DNA from: Pseudonocardia bannensis
GTDB taxonomy: Bacteria; Actinomycetota; Actinomycetes; Mycobacteriales; Pseudonocardiaceae
Assembly (NCBI RefSeq): GCF_012911875.1
Contig: NZ_JAAXKZ010000052.1
Coordinates: forward strand, 1 to 37,974
Direction: 5' to 3'
Length of the DNA stretch: 37,974 nucleotides
Shown: in pieces, positions 7,286 to 16,043 of the stretch
Numbering within the stretch: position 1 is the stretch's first letter
How the letters are laid out: each line of letters starts with the position of its first letter
Position numbers and translations under genes: made by a program
Notes under the pieces: generated by a model
Told to the model about the DNA's origin: nothing
The model's database searches: none
Seen by the model: the letters and a program-made list of their open reading frames with translations, nothing else

Positions 7286-9055
7286 ATGACCGGGACCACG
7301 TTCGGGCCGTACACGATCGAGGGTCTACTGGGCCGCGGCGGCATGGGCGAGGTCTACCGCGCCTACGACACCGAGACCGACCGGGTCGTCGCGTTGAAGC
7401 TGCTGCCCGGGCACCTGGCCAGCAACGAGGAGTACCTCGAACGGTTCCGCCGTGAGTGCCGGGCGGCGGCGCGGCTGCGCGAACCGCACGTGGTTCCGAT
7501 CCATCGTTTCGGCGAGATCGACGGGCGGCTCTACCTCGACATGCGGTTGGTCGAGGGTACGGATCTCGGCGCCTGGTTGCGCGCCTACGGGCCGCTGCCG
7601 CCGGCCGCCGCGGTGGCGGTCGTCGCGCAGGTCGCGAGCGCCCTGGACGCCGCCCACGCCGACGGGCTGGTGCACCGTGACGTCAAGCCGTCCAACGTCC
7701 TGCTCTCCGGCATCGAGGGGTGCGACGTCGACCCCGGCTCGCTGTTCGCCTACCTGTTCGACTTCGGCATCGCCCGGTCCCGCGACACCGACGACTCCTC
7801 CGACGCGCTGACCCGGACCGGCACCATGCCGGGCTCGCTCGCCTACATCGCGCCCGAGCGGTTCACGGGTGCGGAGGCCGACCGCCGGGTCGACGTGTAC
7901 GCGCTGGCCTGCGTGCTGCACCAGGCGCTGACCGGTCACCAGCCCTTCGACGGCGACCTGCCGACACTCCTGCACGCGCATCTGCACGCCCCGCCGCCCC
8001 GGCCCAGCGAGGTCTGGCCGGGCGTCCCACCGGCCCTCGACGCGGTCGTCGCGCGGGGGATGGCGAAGGACCCGGACCAGCGCTTCCCCACCGCGGGGAC
8101 GCTCGCCGCAGCCGCACGCGGCGCGCTGGGTGCACCCTTCACCACGGCCCCCGGCCCCCCGAGCGACCCGGGCACCGATCCCCGGCCGTCCCTGCTCGGT
8201 ACGGGCACGCCGGGGCCGGGCGGGTCCGATCCGCGAGCGAGCGGCAACGGCTACGGCTATGGCCCCCCGGGCCATGGCGCCGGCGGTTACGGCGGGCCTG
8301 CCGGCACCGGCGCACCGGGGAGCGGCAGCGATCCACGTCAGCCGATCGACCCCGGCGGCTTCAGCGGCCCGAACCACCTCGTCCCCGGCCACCCCGGGAC
8401 GACCGCCACCGGGCGGCCCGGGAGTCGGGCGGCGTGGATCGGGATCGGGGTGGCGGCGGCGGTGGTCGTGGCCGGCGTCGTCGTGATCATCGCGGTGCTC
8501 CGCGGCGGGGGGACGGGCACGGCGATCGGGCCGGACGCCACCACGGCACCGGCCTCACCGCCCACGAGTGCGGCCACCCCGACCGGCGCGACGCCCGATG
8601 CGGCGACCCAGCTCCTGCTCAACCAGCTGCCGAACGGCTTCGGCGCCTCCAACTGCACACCCGACGCCTCGCTGGGTGGGCAGCCCGGCGCCACCGCGTA
8701 CGTCGTCTGCAACTCCGGCCCCGTCGGCGGGCCCAGCAGCGCGACCTTCACCCGCTACGCCACGCGCACGCAGATGGACGAGAGCTTCGAGCAGGCGGCC
8801 GCCGGCGAGGGCATCCCCACCGCCCTCGGGAAGGTCGAGGACTGCCGGGGCGGAGCGAACCTGCGCGCCTCGTACGTCCGCGGCGAGGTCGAGGGCGGGA
8901 GCGTCGGCTGCTTCACCGAGGCGAGCAGCGGCGCCGCGTTCCTGTTCTGGACCGACAACGCCGCCCTCGCCTTCGGATACGTCCGCGGCGAGGACGGCGA
9001 CCGGGCCAAGCTCTACGACTGGTGGCAGTCGACCGACTTCGTCACGCAGCGCTGA
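7286..9055 (+). CDS. Receptor-like Ser/Thr protein kinase (PknB type) with Cys-containing outer domain
   Basis: 589 residues. The cytoplasmic kinase domain (about 1-280) has all key motifs: glycine loop GRGGMGEVY (16-24), ATP-binding K38, catalytic loop HRDVKPSN (D132), DFG (159-161) and APE (189-191). A Gly/Pro-rich linker follows, with GYGYGPPGHG. One membrane helix lies near 382-406. The outer domain has no PASTA repeats. It carries LPNGFGASNCTP, YVVCNSGP, VEDCRGG and VGCFTE, four Cys that could form two disulfides, then LYDWWQSTDF. I do not recognise this sensor domain by name. The gene follows the proline-rich membrane protein and the pseudogene, and converges with proS with only 7 nt between. 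Its ligand is unknown. Confidence 0.93.
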   Translation: MTGTTFGPYTIEGLLGRGGMGEVYRAYDTETDRVVALKLLPGHLASNEEYLERFRRECRAAARLREPHVVPIHRFGEIDGRLYLDMRLVEGTDLGAWLRAYGPLPPAAAVAVVAQVASALDAAHADGLVHRDVKPSNVLLSGIEGCDVDPGSLFAYLFDFGIARSRDTDDSSDALTRTGTMPGSLAYIAPERFTGAEADRRVDVYALACVLHQALTGHQPFDGDLPTLLHAHLHAPPPRPSEVWPGVPPALDAVVARGMAKDPDQRFPTAGTLAAAARGALGAPFTTAPGPPSDPGTDPRPSLLGTGTPGPGGSDPRASGNGYGYGPPGHGAGGYGGPAGTGAPGSGSDPRQPIDPGGFSGPNHLVPGHPGTTATGRPGSRAAWIGIGVAAAVVVAGVVVIIAVLRGGGTGTAIGPDATTAPASPPTSAATPTGATPDAATQLLLNQLPNGFGASNCTPDASLGGQPGATAYVVCNSGPVGGPSSATFTRYATRTQMDESFEQAAAGEGIPTALGKVEDCRGGANLRASYVRGEVEGGSVGCFTEASSGAAFLFWTDNAALAFGYVRGEDGDRAKLYDWWQSTDFVTQR

Positions 9056-9062
9056 GGGCTCG

Positions 9063-10814
9063 CTACCGCTTCCCGGCCAGCTCGACGAGGTGCTCGACGA
9101 CGGTGTCGCGTGCGATCTCGGTGCGCTCGCCGGTCCGCCGGTCCTTGACCTCGATCAGCCCGGAGGCCAGCCCACGCCCGACCACCACGATCGTCGGCAC
9201 GCCGATCAGCTCGGCGTCGGCGAACTTGACCCCGGGCGAGGCCTTGCGGTCGTCGAGCAGCACCGACAGGCCCGCGGCCTCCAGCTCGGCGGCCAGCTGC
9301 TCGCCACCGGCGGTGATCTCCTCGTTCTTGCCGGCGATCACGACGTGGACGTCGAACGGCGCGACGGCGCGCGGCCACACCAGGCCCGACTCGTCGTGGC
9401 TCTGCTCGGCGATCGCCGCGACCAGGCGCGACACCCCGATCCCGTAGGAGCCCATGGTGATCCGGACCGGCTTGGCGTCCGGGCCCAGCGCGTCGAGGGC
9501 GAACGCGTCGGCGTACTTGCGGCCGAGCTGGAAGATGTGCCCGATCTCGATTCCGCGGGCGGCCACCAGGGTGCCGGCGCCGTCCGGCGAGGGATCACCG
9601 GCGCGCACCTCGGCGGCCTCGATCGTGCCGTCCGGGGTGAAGTCGCGGCCGGCGACGAGGTCGACGACGTGGTGGTCGGCCTTGTCGGCGCCGGTGACCC
9701 AGGCCGTCCCGGTCACGATCCGCGGGTCGACCAGGTACTTCACGCCGTTCGCCGTCAGCGCGCCCGGCCCGATGTAGCCCTTGACCAGGAACGGGTGCGC
9801 GGCGAAATCGGCGTCGTCGAGCAGCGCGACCTCGGCGGGCGCCAGGGACGCCTCGAGGCGCTTCATGTCGACCTCCCGGTCGCCGGGGACGCCGACGCCG
9901 AGCAGCTCCCAGTCCTTCGCGCCCGGCAGCCGGGTCTTGACCAGCACGTTCTTCAGCGTGTCGGCCGCGGTGAACGTGCGACCGAGGCCGGCCGCGTTCA
10001 GGAAGCCGACGAGCGTCTCGATCGTCGGGGTGTCGGGGGTGTGGTGCACCTGCGCCGGCGGCTTGTCGTCGATCGGCTGCTCCGGTGGCGCCGGGGTGGT
10101 GACGGCCTCGACGTTGGCCGCGTAGCCGGACTCCGGCGAACGGACGAAGGTGTCCTCGCCGGTCTCGGACTCGGCCAGGAACTCCTCGCTGGCCGAGCCG
10201 CCCATCGCCCCGGACGTCGCCGAGACGATCACGTAGCGCAGCCCGAGCCGGTCGAAGATCTTGACGTAGGCCTCGCGGTGCCTGGCGTAGGACTCGCCCA
10301 GCCCCTCGTCCGTGAGGTCGAACGAGTACGAGTCCTTCATCAGGAACTCCCGGCCGCGAAGGATGCCGGCGCGGGGGCGCTCCTCGTCCCGGTACTTCGT
10401 CTGGATCTGGTAGAGGATCACCGGGTAGTCCTTGTAGGAGGAGTACTCCCCCTTCACGACCTGGGTGAACAGCTCCTCGTGGGTCGGTCCGAGCAGGTAG
10501 TCCCCGCCCTTGCGGTCCTTGAGCCGGAACAGGTTGGGGCCGTACTCGGTCCACCGGTTCGTCGCCTCGTAGGGCTCGCGCGGCAGCAGCGCGGGAAACT
10601 GGATCTCCTGGGCGCCGATGGCGTCCATCTCCTCGCGCACCACCTGCTCGATGTTGCGCAGCACCTTCAGCCCCAGCGGCAGCCAGGAGTACACCCCCGG
10701 CGCGACGCGGCGGACGTAGCCGGCGCGGACCAGCAGCTTGTGGCTGGGAACCTCCGCGTCGGCCGGGTCCTCGCGGAGGGTGCGGAGGAACAGCGACGAC
10801 ATCCGGGTCAACAC
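9063..10814 (-). CDS. proS: Proline--tRNA ligase
   Basis: 583 residues, the bacterial-type ProRS with an editing insertion. Class II motifs are visible: motif 1 around [20 protein letters not shown], motif 2 in [20 protein letters not shown], and motif 3 in [18 protein letters not shown]. The INS/YbaK-like editing domain (about 230-400) contains [20 protein letters not shown] and [12 protein letters not shown]. The anticodon-binding domain is at the C-terminus ([41 protein letters not shown]). The GTG at 10814 has a TACGCT box seven nt upstream; an ATG four codons in is an alternative start. In mycobacteria proS lies directly beyond the DUF4439 gene; here about 5.4 kb intervene. Confidence 0.97.
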   Translation of the reverse strand: MLTRMSSLFLRTLREDPADAEVPSHKLLVRAGYVRRVAPGVYSWLPLGLKVLRNIEQVVREEMDAIGAQEIQFPALLPREPYEATNRWTEYGPNLFRLKDRKGGDYLLGPTHEELFTQVVKGEYSSYKDYPVILYQIQTKYRDEERPRAGILRGREFLMKDSYSFDLTDEGLGESYARHREAYVKIFDRLGLRYVIVSATSGAMGGSASEEFLAESETGEDTFVRSPESGYAANVEAVTTPAPPEQPIDDKPPAQVHHTPDTPTIETLVGFLNAAGLGRTFTAADTLKNVLVKTRLPGAKDWELLGVGVPGDREVDMKRLEASLAPAEVALLDDADFAAHPFLVKGYIGPGALTANGVKYLVDPRIVTGTAWVTGADKADHHVVDLVAGRDFTPDGTIEAAEVRAGDPSPDGAGTLVAARGIEIGHIFQLGRKYADAFALDALGPDAKPVRITMGSYGIGVSRLVAAIAEQSHDESGLVWPRAVAPFDVHVVIAGKNEEITAGGEQLAAELEAAGLSVLLDDRKASPGVKFADAELIGVPTIVVVGRGLASGLIEVKDRRTGERTEIARDTVVEHLVELAGKR

Positions 10815-10821
10815 CTGGTGA

Positions 10822-10827
10822 AGCGTA
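10822..10827 (-). promoter_or_regulatory. -10 box (TACGCT) of proS
   Basis: TACGCT read on the minus strand, seven nt before GTG 10814. No Shine-Dalgarno, so probably leaderless. Confidence 0.5.
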
Positions 10828-10919
10828 GCGACGCGCCCGCCGCGGCTTCTCCCCGGTTCCGCGTCGACCTGTGCAGGCGCGCAGGCCTGCCCGGCCCAGG
10901 CTCAGGCGGAGCCCGGCCG

Positions 10920-12059
10920 TCAGCCCGCAAGCAGGTCCGCGAGCAGCGCGCTGACCGTCGGCGTCTCGATGAGGAAGCCGTCGTGCCCGTACGGGGAGTC
11001 GATCACCGCCAGCTCGGTGGCGTTCGGGATCCCGGCGGCCAGCTCGGCCTGCTGCTCGAGCGGGTAGAGCCGATCGGAGCTGACCCCGGCGACCAGTGTG
11101 CGTGCGGTGACCCGGCGCAGCCCTTCCATCACCCCACCGCGGCCGCGGCCGACGTCGTGCGCGTTCATCATCTCGGTGAGCCGCACGTACGAACCGGCGT
11201 CGAAGCGGCGGACCAGCTTGGCCGCGTGGTGGTCCAAATAGGACTCGACGGCGTAGCGCCCGCCGTGCAGCGGGTCCTCGCCGTCCTGCGCATCGCGACC
11301 GAACCGGGTGGCCAGCTCGTAGCCGCTGCGGTAGCTCAGGTGCGCCATGCGCCGCGCGACCCCGAGACCACGGTGCGGGCCCTCCCCGGCGGGCGCGTCG
11401 TGATAGTCCCCGCCGTTCCAGCCGGGGTCGCTGCGGATCGCGGCCAGCTGCGGGGCGGCCCACCCGATCTGGTCCGCCGACGCCGCCGCCGGGCTTGCCA
11501 GCAGGAACAGCCGCTCGACGCGGTCGGGCTCCATCGCGGCCCACTCCAGGGCGCGCATGCCGCCCATGGAGCCGCCGACCACGCACGCCCACCGGTCCAC
11601 GCCGAGCGCGTCGGCCAGCGCGACCTCCGCCGCCACCGAGTCGCGCGCGGTGACCAGCGGGAACCGGCTGCCCCACGCCCGGCCGTCCGGAGCGGGCGAT
11701 GCGGGGCCTGTGGAGCCCTGACAGCCGCCCACCACGTTCGGGGCGACGACGAACCAGTCCGCCGGGTCGAGCGCCCGACCGGTGCCGATCAGCGCGTCCC
11801 ACCAGCCGGGGGTCGGGTGGCCGGGACCGGCCGGGCCGGCGACGTGGCTGTCGCCGGTCAGCGCGTGCAGGATCAGCACCGCGTTCGTCCCGGCCGCGTT
11901 CAGCGAGCCCCAGGTCTCGTAGGCGATCCGGACGCCGGGCAGCTCCCCGCCGGCCTCCAGCCGCAGGGGCGCCGGCAGCGTCACGAACTGCCGGCGTCCC
12001 ACGTCGTCTCCCTCCCGCCAGGCACCGCTGGCGGGAGGGAGCTCGAGTGTCGTGCTCAT
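10920..12059 (-). CDS. metX: Homoserine O-acetyltransferase
   Basis: Transfers the acetyl group from acetyl-CoA to homoserine, the step before sulfhydrylation by MetY. 379 residues with the alpha/beta-hydrolase fold of MetX: ILHALTGDSHVAGPAGPGHP, FVVAPNVVGGCQGSTGPASP, the nucleophile elbow GGSMGGMRALEWA (S164), then VSSDRLYPLEQQAEL with the catalytic Asp and YGHDGFLIET with the catalytic His. It lies 19 nt after metY on the same strand, so the two are one operon governed from upstream of metY. The ATG at 12059 has no strong ribosome binding site, suggesting translational coupling. Confidence 0.96.
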   Translation of the reverse strand: MSTTLELPPASGAWREGDDVGRRQFVTLPAPLRLEAGGELPGVRIAYETWGSLNAAGTNAVLILHALTGDSHVAGPAGPGHPTPGWWDALIGTGRALDPADWFVVAPNVVGGCQGSTGPASPAPDGRAWGSRFPLVTARDSVAAEVALADALGVDRWACVVGGSMGGMRALEWAAMEPDRVERLFLLASPAAASADQIGWAAPQLAAIRSDPGWNGGDYHDAPAGEGPHRGLGVARRMAHLSYRSGYELATRFGRDAQDGEDPLHGGRYAVESYLDHHAAKLVRRFDAGSYVRLTEMMNAHDVGRGRGGVMEGLRRVTARTLVAGVSSDRLYPLEQQAELAAGIPNATELAVIDSPYGHDGFLIETPTVSALLADLLAG

Positions 12060-12078
12060 CGAGGGGGTCTGGCAGGCC

Positions 12079-13392
12079 TCATGCGCCCTTGGCCGCGCGG
12101 AACCCGGCGTCCAGGTCGGCCTTGATGTCCTCGATGCCCTCGAGGCCCACGGACAGCCGGATCAGGCCCGGGGTGACCCCGCTGGCCAGCTGCTCCTCGC
12201 CGGAGAGCTGGCTGTGCGTGGTGCTGGCCGGGTGGATCACCAGGCTGCGCACGTCGCCGATGTTGGCGAGATGGCTGTGCAGCTCGAGCGCGTCGACGAA
12301 CTTCTTGCCCGCCTCCACGCCGCCGCGGATGTCGAAGGACACGATCGCGCCGGCGCCACGGGGCAGGTACTTCTGCGCGAGCGTGTGCCACGGGCTCGAC
12401 GGGATGCCCGCGTAGTGCACCTTCTCGACCTCGTCACGCTGCTCGAGCCACTCGGCCACGGCCTGCGCGTTCTGCACGTGCCGCTCCATACGCAGCGACA
12501 GCGTCTCGATGCCCTGGATCAGCAGGAAGCTGTTCTGCGGGGCGATGGCCGGGCCGATGTCGCGCAGCAGCTGCACGCGCAGCTTGATCAGGTAGGCCAG
12601 CGGGCCGAGGGCCTCGAAGTAGTTCAGCCCGTGGTAGCTGGGGTCCGCGGTGGTGAGGCCGGCGAAACGCTCGGCGTGGGCGCCCCAGTCGAAGTTGCCG
12701 CTGTCGATCACGACGCCGCCGATGGCGGTGCCGTGGCCGCCGAGGAACTTCGTGGCGGAGTGCACGACGATGTCGGCGCCGTGCTCGAGCGGGCGCAGCA
12801 GGTACGGGGTGGGGACGGTGTTGTCCACGATCAGCGGGACACCGGCCTCGTGCGCCGCGTCGGCGACCGCGCGGACGTCGAGGACGTTGCCGCGCGGGTT
12901 GCCCAGCGTCTCGGCGTAGAACAGCTTGGTGTTCGGCCGGACCGCGGCCCGCCACTCGTCGAGGTTGTCCGGGTCGTCGACGAACGTGACCTCGATACCC
13001 AGCTTCGGCAGCGTGTAGTGGAACAGGTTGTAGGTGCCGCCGTAGAGCGAGGCGCTGGAGACGAAGTGGTCGCCGGACTCGGCGATGTTGAGGATCGCCA
13101 TCGTCTGGGCCGCCTGCCCGGAGGCGAACGCGACGGCCCCGAGGCCGCCCTCGAGCGCCGCGACGCGCTGCTCGAGCACGTCCTGGGTCGGGTTCATGAT
13201 CCGCGTGTAGATGTTGCCGGTCTCGGCGAGCCCGAACAGCGCGGCGGCGTGGTCGGTGTCGCGGAACGTGTACGACGTCGTCTGGTAGATCGGGGTGGCA
13301 CGGGCGCCGGTCGTCGGGTCCGACGTGGCACCCGCGTGCACCTGCTTGGTCTCGAAGGACCAGGAGGCCGTCGGGTCGGGGGTCTCGGTCAC
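12079..13392 (-). CDS. metY: O-acetylhomoserine aminocarboxypropyltransferase (sulfhydrylase)
   Basis: PLP enzyme that makes homocysteine from O-acetylhomoserine and sulfide. The 437 residues belong to the Cys/Met metabolism PLP family: [75 protein letters not shown] and [11 protein letters not shown] with the PLP lysine K215. The MetY subgroup is indicated by length and by [14 protein letters not shown]. The GTG at 13392 has a GGGAG ribosome binding site. The transcript probably begins at a leaderless leader peptide (13510-13581). First gene of metY-metX. Confidence 0.95.
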   Translation of the reverse strand: MTETPDPTASWSFETKQVHAGATSDPTTGARATPIYQTTSYTFRDTDHAAALFGLAETGNIYTRIMNPTQDVLEQRVAALEGGLGAVAFASGQAAQTMAILNIAESGDHFVSSASLYGGTYNLFHYTLPKLGIEVTFVDDPDNLDEWRAAVRPNTKLFYAETLGNPRGNVLDVRAVADAAHEAGVPLIVDNTVPTPYLLRPLEHGADIVVHSATKFLGGHGTAIGGVVIDSGNFDWGAHAERFAGLTTADPSYHGLNYFEALGPLAYLIKLRVQLLRDIGPAIAPQNSFLLIQGIETLSLRMERHVQNAQAVAEWLEQRDEVEKVHYAGIPSSPWHTLAQKYLPRGAGAIVSFDIRGGVEAGKKFVDALELHSHLANIGDVRSLVIHPASTTHSQLSGEEQLASGVTPGLIRLSVGLEGIEDIKADLDAGFRAAKGA

Positions 13393-13440
13393 GGTGCTCT
13401 CCCTGAGCGAAGGTGGGGCGGATGGCGAGGCGGGGGCGAG

Positions 13441-13501
13441 ACCGACGGCGCAGGTCTGCTCCGGCGCGGTGCCCGCGCGCAGCGGGCCGGCAGCCGTCGG
13501 T
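13441..13501 (-). promoter_or_regulatory. RNA stem-loop between leader peptide and metY
   Basis: A perfect 9-bp inverted repeat, ACCGACGGC (13493-13501) and GCCGTCGGT (13441-13449), encloses a second perfect hairpin, GCCCGC/GCGGGC (13471-13487). The outer stem starts 8 nt after the leader-peptide stop, so a ribosome stalled on or released from the leader could change its folding. This position fits an attenuator. No U-tract follows the stems, so control could be Rho-dependent or translational rather than intrinsic termination. Confidence 0.5.
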
Positions 13502-13509
13502 GGGTCGAG

Positions 13510-13581
13510 TCAGCAGCCGGGACAGGCCGCGCTCGTGACCCGCATGTTGTCGACATGCAGGCGCGCCACGAGGCAGATCAC
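13510..13581 (-). CDS. Cys-containing leader peptide of the metY-metX operon
   Basis: A 23-codon ORF from GTG 13581 to TGA. It begins V-I-C-L-V-A and continues RLHVDNMRVTSAACPGC. The pattern R-[LR]-H-V-D...R-x-[ST]-[SA]-A-x-C is the one seen in short leader peptides before sulfur-assimilation genes in many actinobacteria (recalled, not searched). Three Cys codons occur, two of them in the last four positions. The start lies six nt after TACGGT, so the ORF would be translated from the very 5' end of a leaderless mRNA. It ends 117 nt before metY with a stem-loop between. Likely role: sensing cysteine (or Cys-tRNA) supply by ribosome stalling to control metY-metX. Short length is the main caution. 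Confidence 0.7.
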   Translation of the reverse strand: MICLVARLHVDNMRVTSAACPGC

Positions 13582-13587
13582 CGGTGG

Positions 13588-13617
13588 ACCGTAACCGGGC
13601 CGTCGCACCGGGCACAA
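13588..13617 (-). promoter_or_regulatory. Promoter of the leader peptide - metY - metX operon
   Basis: Minus strand: TTGTGC (13612-13617), an 18-nt spacer, then TACGGT (13588-13593) six nt before the leader-peptide GTG. The -35 is only a partial TTGACA match. Transcription would begin at or next to the leader start codon. Confidence 0.5.
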
Positions 13618-13672
13618 CTTCGCCCCGGGTAGGCCCCCCGACCGGTTGATCTCAGGCGGTCACCTACCGGGA

Positions 13673-14365
13673 TCAGCGATCGCGGCGCGGTTCCCCGGAC
13701 GCGGCCGGCGTATCCGCCCCGATCGCGTCGCCCGGGGCTGCCCGGCCGTCCCCGGCGTCGCCGGGCGGCCCGCCGGCCGAGGTCTCCGGCACCGCCTCAC
13801 GGGCCGCCGCCGCCGCCCGCTCGGCCCGTTCGCCCAGGTCCGCGAGCTCCGCATCCAGCTCGGCGGCCCGCGGGGCGAGCCGCCCGACCCACTCCGCGGC
13901 CTCGACGGCCACCCCGACCGCCTCGGCCGGCCGGTCGTCGCCGAGCAGCGACTCGATCCCCTGGGCGACGCTCGGCAACGTCGCGCTCGTGGTGTCCGGG
14001 ATGAGGAAGGGGGCCAGGCCGGGTGGATCGGGCTCCCGCGCCCGCAACTCGCGCAGCGCCGTGACGACCGGGCGCAACCCCCCGACCTCGTCGAGCAACG
14101 CGATCACGCCATAGCTGCGGGTGGTCATCCGCGGGCGGCCCGGGTGGCGGTCGAGCCACGCCAACATCTCGGCTTCGCCGCCCAGCCGGTGCTCCACGCG
14201 CTGCAACGTCGCCACCAGCGCGATGGGCATCGAGGCGTGGAAGGGCATCAGCATCGCGACCTGGTCCGCGAGCTCGGCAACGCCGGCGTCGTTCAGCCGG
14301 CCGTCGACGAACGCGCCGACCAGGTCGAGGTCCAGCCGGAAGCCGGAGACCGGTTCGTCGATCAC
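13673..14365 (-). CDS. Hypothetical helical protein
   Basis: No family recognised. 230 residues from GTG 14365, which lies two nt after the DUF308 gene's stop, so the two form an operon. No signal or membrane segment is seen. The first 110 residues look globular and helical (VDGRLNDAGVAELADQVAML, ALVATLQRVEHRLGGEAEML, MTTRSYGVIALLDEVGGLRP). Residues 165-200 (APRAAELDAELADLGERAER) could form a coiled coil. The last 35 residues are a disordered Gly/Pro/Ala/Asp tail. The longer open frame to 14701 overlaps the DUF308 gene and is rejected. Confidence 0.7.
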   Translation of the reverse strand: MIDEPVSGFRLDLDLVGAFVDGRLNDAGVAELADQVAMLMPFHASMPIALVATLQRVEHRLGGEAEMLAWLDRHPGRPRMTTRSYGVIALLDEVGGLRPVVTALRELRAREPDPPGLAPFLIPDTTSATLPSVAQGIESLLGDDRPAEAVGVAVEAAEWVGRLAPRAAELDAELADLGERAERAAAAAREAVPETSAGGPPGDAGDGRAAPGDAIGADTPAASGEPRRDR

Positions 14366-14367
14366 GC

Positions 14368-14940
14368 CTACCCCTGGCTCAGCCGCATGGCGACGACGGC
14401 GAGCACCGCGCCGTAGATGACCGCGAAGGACCCGATCAGCACCGCCAGCCCGATCGCGCCGGCCACCGGCTCGATCACCAGCAGCACCCCGGCGACCACC
14501 GAGAGCGCCCCGGCCAGCGCGAGCAGCCACACCCCGCGCATCATGCTGCGCAGCCGGTACGCGGCGATCAGCTCCACGACGCCGGTGACCAGCGCCCACA
14601 CCCCGACGACCACGGCGAGCGCGACGGCGGTGATGCCGGGCCACACCAGGGCGATGACCCCCGCGGCGATGCCCAGCAGGCCGTACATCACGCCGAACCA
14701 CCAGCGGGCCCGGTCCCGGTGACGCACCGCGTCGACCACCCGGGCCACCCCGTCGACCAGGGCGTACGCGCCGAAGGCCACGGCCAGGGCGAGCACGGTC
14801 AGATCGGGGCGCAGCAGCGCGACCAGCCCGAACGCGACGGCCAGGATCGCGCGGAGCGCGATCGCCGGGCGGGCAGGTGCGAGCAGCAGGGCCGCTGCGC
14901 TCTCGCCACCGAACTGCGCACTCGAGGGACTAGCGGTCAT
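14368..14940 (-). CDS. HdeD-like DUF308 membrane protein
   Basis: A 190-residue polytopic membrane protein with about six hydrophobic helices in three repeated pairs (AIALRAILAVAFGLVALLRP, FGVMYGLLGIAAGVIALVWP, LALAGALSVVAGVLLVIEPV), the internal repeat pattern of the DUF308/HdeD family. The repeated helix-VxP-helix unit and WPGITAVALAVVVGVWALVT are characteristic. In enterobacteria HdeD is linked to acid resistance; no role is known here. The ATG at 14940 with GGAGG directly upstream is preferred over the GTG at 14952. First gene of a two-gene unit with the unknown gene at 13673. Confidence 0.88.
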   Translation of the reverse strand: MTASPSSAQFGGESAAALLLAPARPAIALRAILAVAFGLVALLRPDLTVLALAVAFGAYALVDGVARVVDAVRHRDRARWWFGVMYGLLGIAAGVIALVWPGITAVALAVVVGVWALVTGVVELIAAYRLRSMMRGVWLLALAGALSVVAGVLLVIEPVAGAIGLAVLIGSFAVIYGAVLAVVAMRLSQG

Positions 14941-15069
14941 GGCGCCCTCCACAGCCGGATCGGATGGGCTGGACGGGCATCGTGCGCGCGGCGGACACGT
15001 CCGGACCTCGGCCTACCGTGACGACGTGCGCGCCGCCGGTAGCCCCGTGAGGCCGGTGGTGCGGGGCGC

Positions 15070-15075
15070 TAGCGT
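15070..15075 (+). promoter_or_regulatory. -10 box (TAGCGT) of yaaA
   Basis: TAGCGT, seven bases, then GTG 15083 with no Shine-Dalgarno: leaderless layout. Confidence 0.55.
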
Positions 15076-15082
15076 GGCCTCC

Positions 15083-15832
15083 GTGCTCGTTCTGCTGCCG
15101 CCCTCGGAGACCAAGCGCGCCGGTGGCGACGGACCCCCGCTCAGCCTGGACGCGCTGTCGCACCGCGAGCTCGATCCGGTACGCAAGGAGTTGCTCGACG
15201 AACTCGTCGAGCTGTCCGCCGACGTCGAGGCGAGCCGCACCGCCCTCGGGCTCTCCCCGCGGCAGGACGACGAGATCGCCCGCAACGCGGCGGTGTGGTC
15301 GTCGGGCACGATGCCGGCCCTGCACCGCTACACCGGCGTCCTCTACGACGCACTCGACGTGTCCTCACTGACGGGGGCGGCCGCCGCCCGCGCGAGGGCC
15401 CGGCTCGCCGTCGGCTCGGCGCTGTTCGGGCTGCTGCGCGCCGAGGACCCGGTGCCGGCCTACCGGTTGTCCGCGGGTTCGACGCTCCCCGGCCGGCCCA
15501 CACTGGCGGCGCGCTGGCGACCGGTGCTCGAACCGGTCCTGGCGGCGCTGGGCACCGACGAGCTCGTCGTCGACCTGCGCTCCGGCTCCTACGCCGGGCT
15601 CGGCCGGCTCCCCGGCGCGGTGACGGTGACCGTGCTCGCCCAGCGCCCCGACGGGAAGCGGACGGTGGTCAGCCACCACAACAAGTCCCACAAGGGCCGG
15701 CTGGCGCGGTTGCTCGCCGGAACCCGCGCGGAGCCCGCCGACGCCGCCGGGGTGGCCGCGATCGCCCGCCGTGCCGGGATGACCGTGGAGCGCCCGGCGC
15801 CGACCGAGCTGGAGATCGTGCTCCCGCTCTGA
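15083..15832 (+). CDS. yaaA: YaaA family (DUF328) peroxide stress protein
   Basis: 249 residues opening with LVLLPPSETKRAGGDGPP, the YaaA hallmark. YTGVLYDALDVSSLTGAAAA, GSALFGLLRAEDPVPAYRLS, VVDLRSGSYAGLGRLPG and VSHHNKSHKGRLARLL are further family motifs. E. coli YaaA limits free iron and DNA damage during peroxide stress and has a DNA-binding fold. It is placed singly on the plus strand. The start is GTG 15083, seven nt from TAGCGT; the upstream in-frame ATG at 14939 overlaps the divergent DUF308 gene and is not used. Confidence 0.93.
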   Translation: MLVLLPPSETKRAGGDGPPLSLDALSHRELDPVRKELLDELVELSADVEASRTALGLSPRQDDEIARNAAVWSSGTMPALHRYTGVLYDALDVSSLTGAAAARARARLAVGSALFGLLRAEDPVPAYRLSAGSTLPGRPTLAARWRPVLEPVLAALGTDELVVDLRSGSYAGLGRLPGAVTVTVLAQRPDGKRTVVSHHNKSHKGRLARLLAGTRAEPADAAGVAAIARRAGMTVERPAPTELEIVLPL

Positions 15833-15834
15833 CA

Positions 15835-15850
15835 CCCCGGCCGTCCGGGG
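15835..15850 (+). terminator. GC hairpin after yaaA
   Basis: CCCCGG-CCGT-CCGGGG directly follows the yaaA stop. No T-run, as is usual for actinobacterial terminators. Confidence 0.5.
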
Positions 15851-15944
15851 CCCGGGAAATTGCGTTGCGGCGGGGCGGGAGTAGCCACCAGGGTGGGGTC
15901 GAGCAGCCGGGGAACCGGTGTGACGAGCAGGAGGAGGTGCCCCC

Positions 15945-16001
15945 ATGTCGACGGCCGCCCGGGACGTGGCACGCCCTCGTCCGCCCGCCCCACCCGGCTG
16001 A
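15945..16001 (+). CDS. Possible 18-codon ORF ahead of the RIO kinase gene
   Basis: ATG 15945 is preceded by a very strong ribosome binding site (AGGAGGAGG). It encodes M-S-T-A-A-R-D-V followed by an Arg/Pro-rich tail and stops 42 nt before the RIO kinase start. Codon use is GC-rich but the product is short and low in complexity. It may be a translated upstream ORF that affects the kinase gene, or chance. Confidence 0.3.
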   Translation: MSTAARDVARPRPPAPPG

Positions 16002-16043
16002 GACGCGCCCGTCGGTGGGGCACCGCACACAGGAGACCCACCA

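Noticed and set aside
8568..12125. A plus-strand open frame of more than 1,100 codons
   Set aside because: It runs antisense through proS and metX and through the kinase in another frame. Its translation is Arg/Gly/Asp-rich with no domain; it is the usual GC-frame shadow.
13393..13600. SAM riboswitch upstream of metY
   Set aside because: Expected in some actinobacteria, but I could not recognise a SAM-I, SAM-II or SAM-IV core. The leader peptide plus stem-loop explains the region better. A covariance-model search would settle it.
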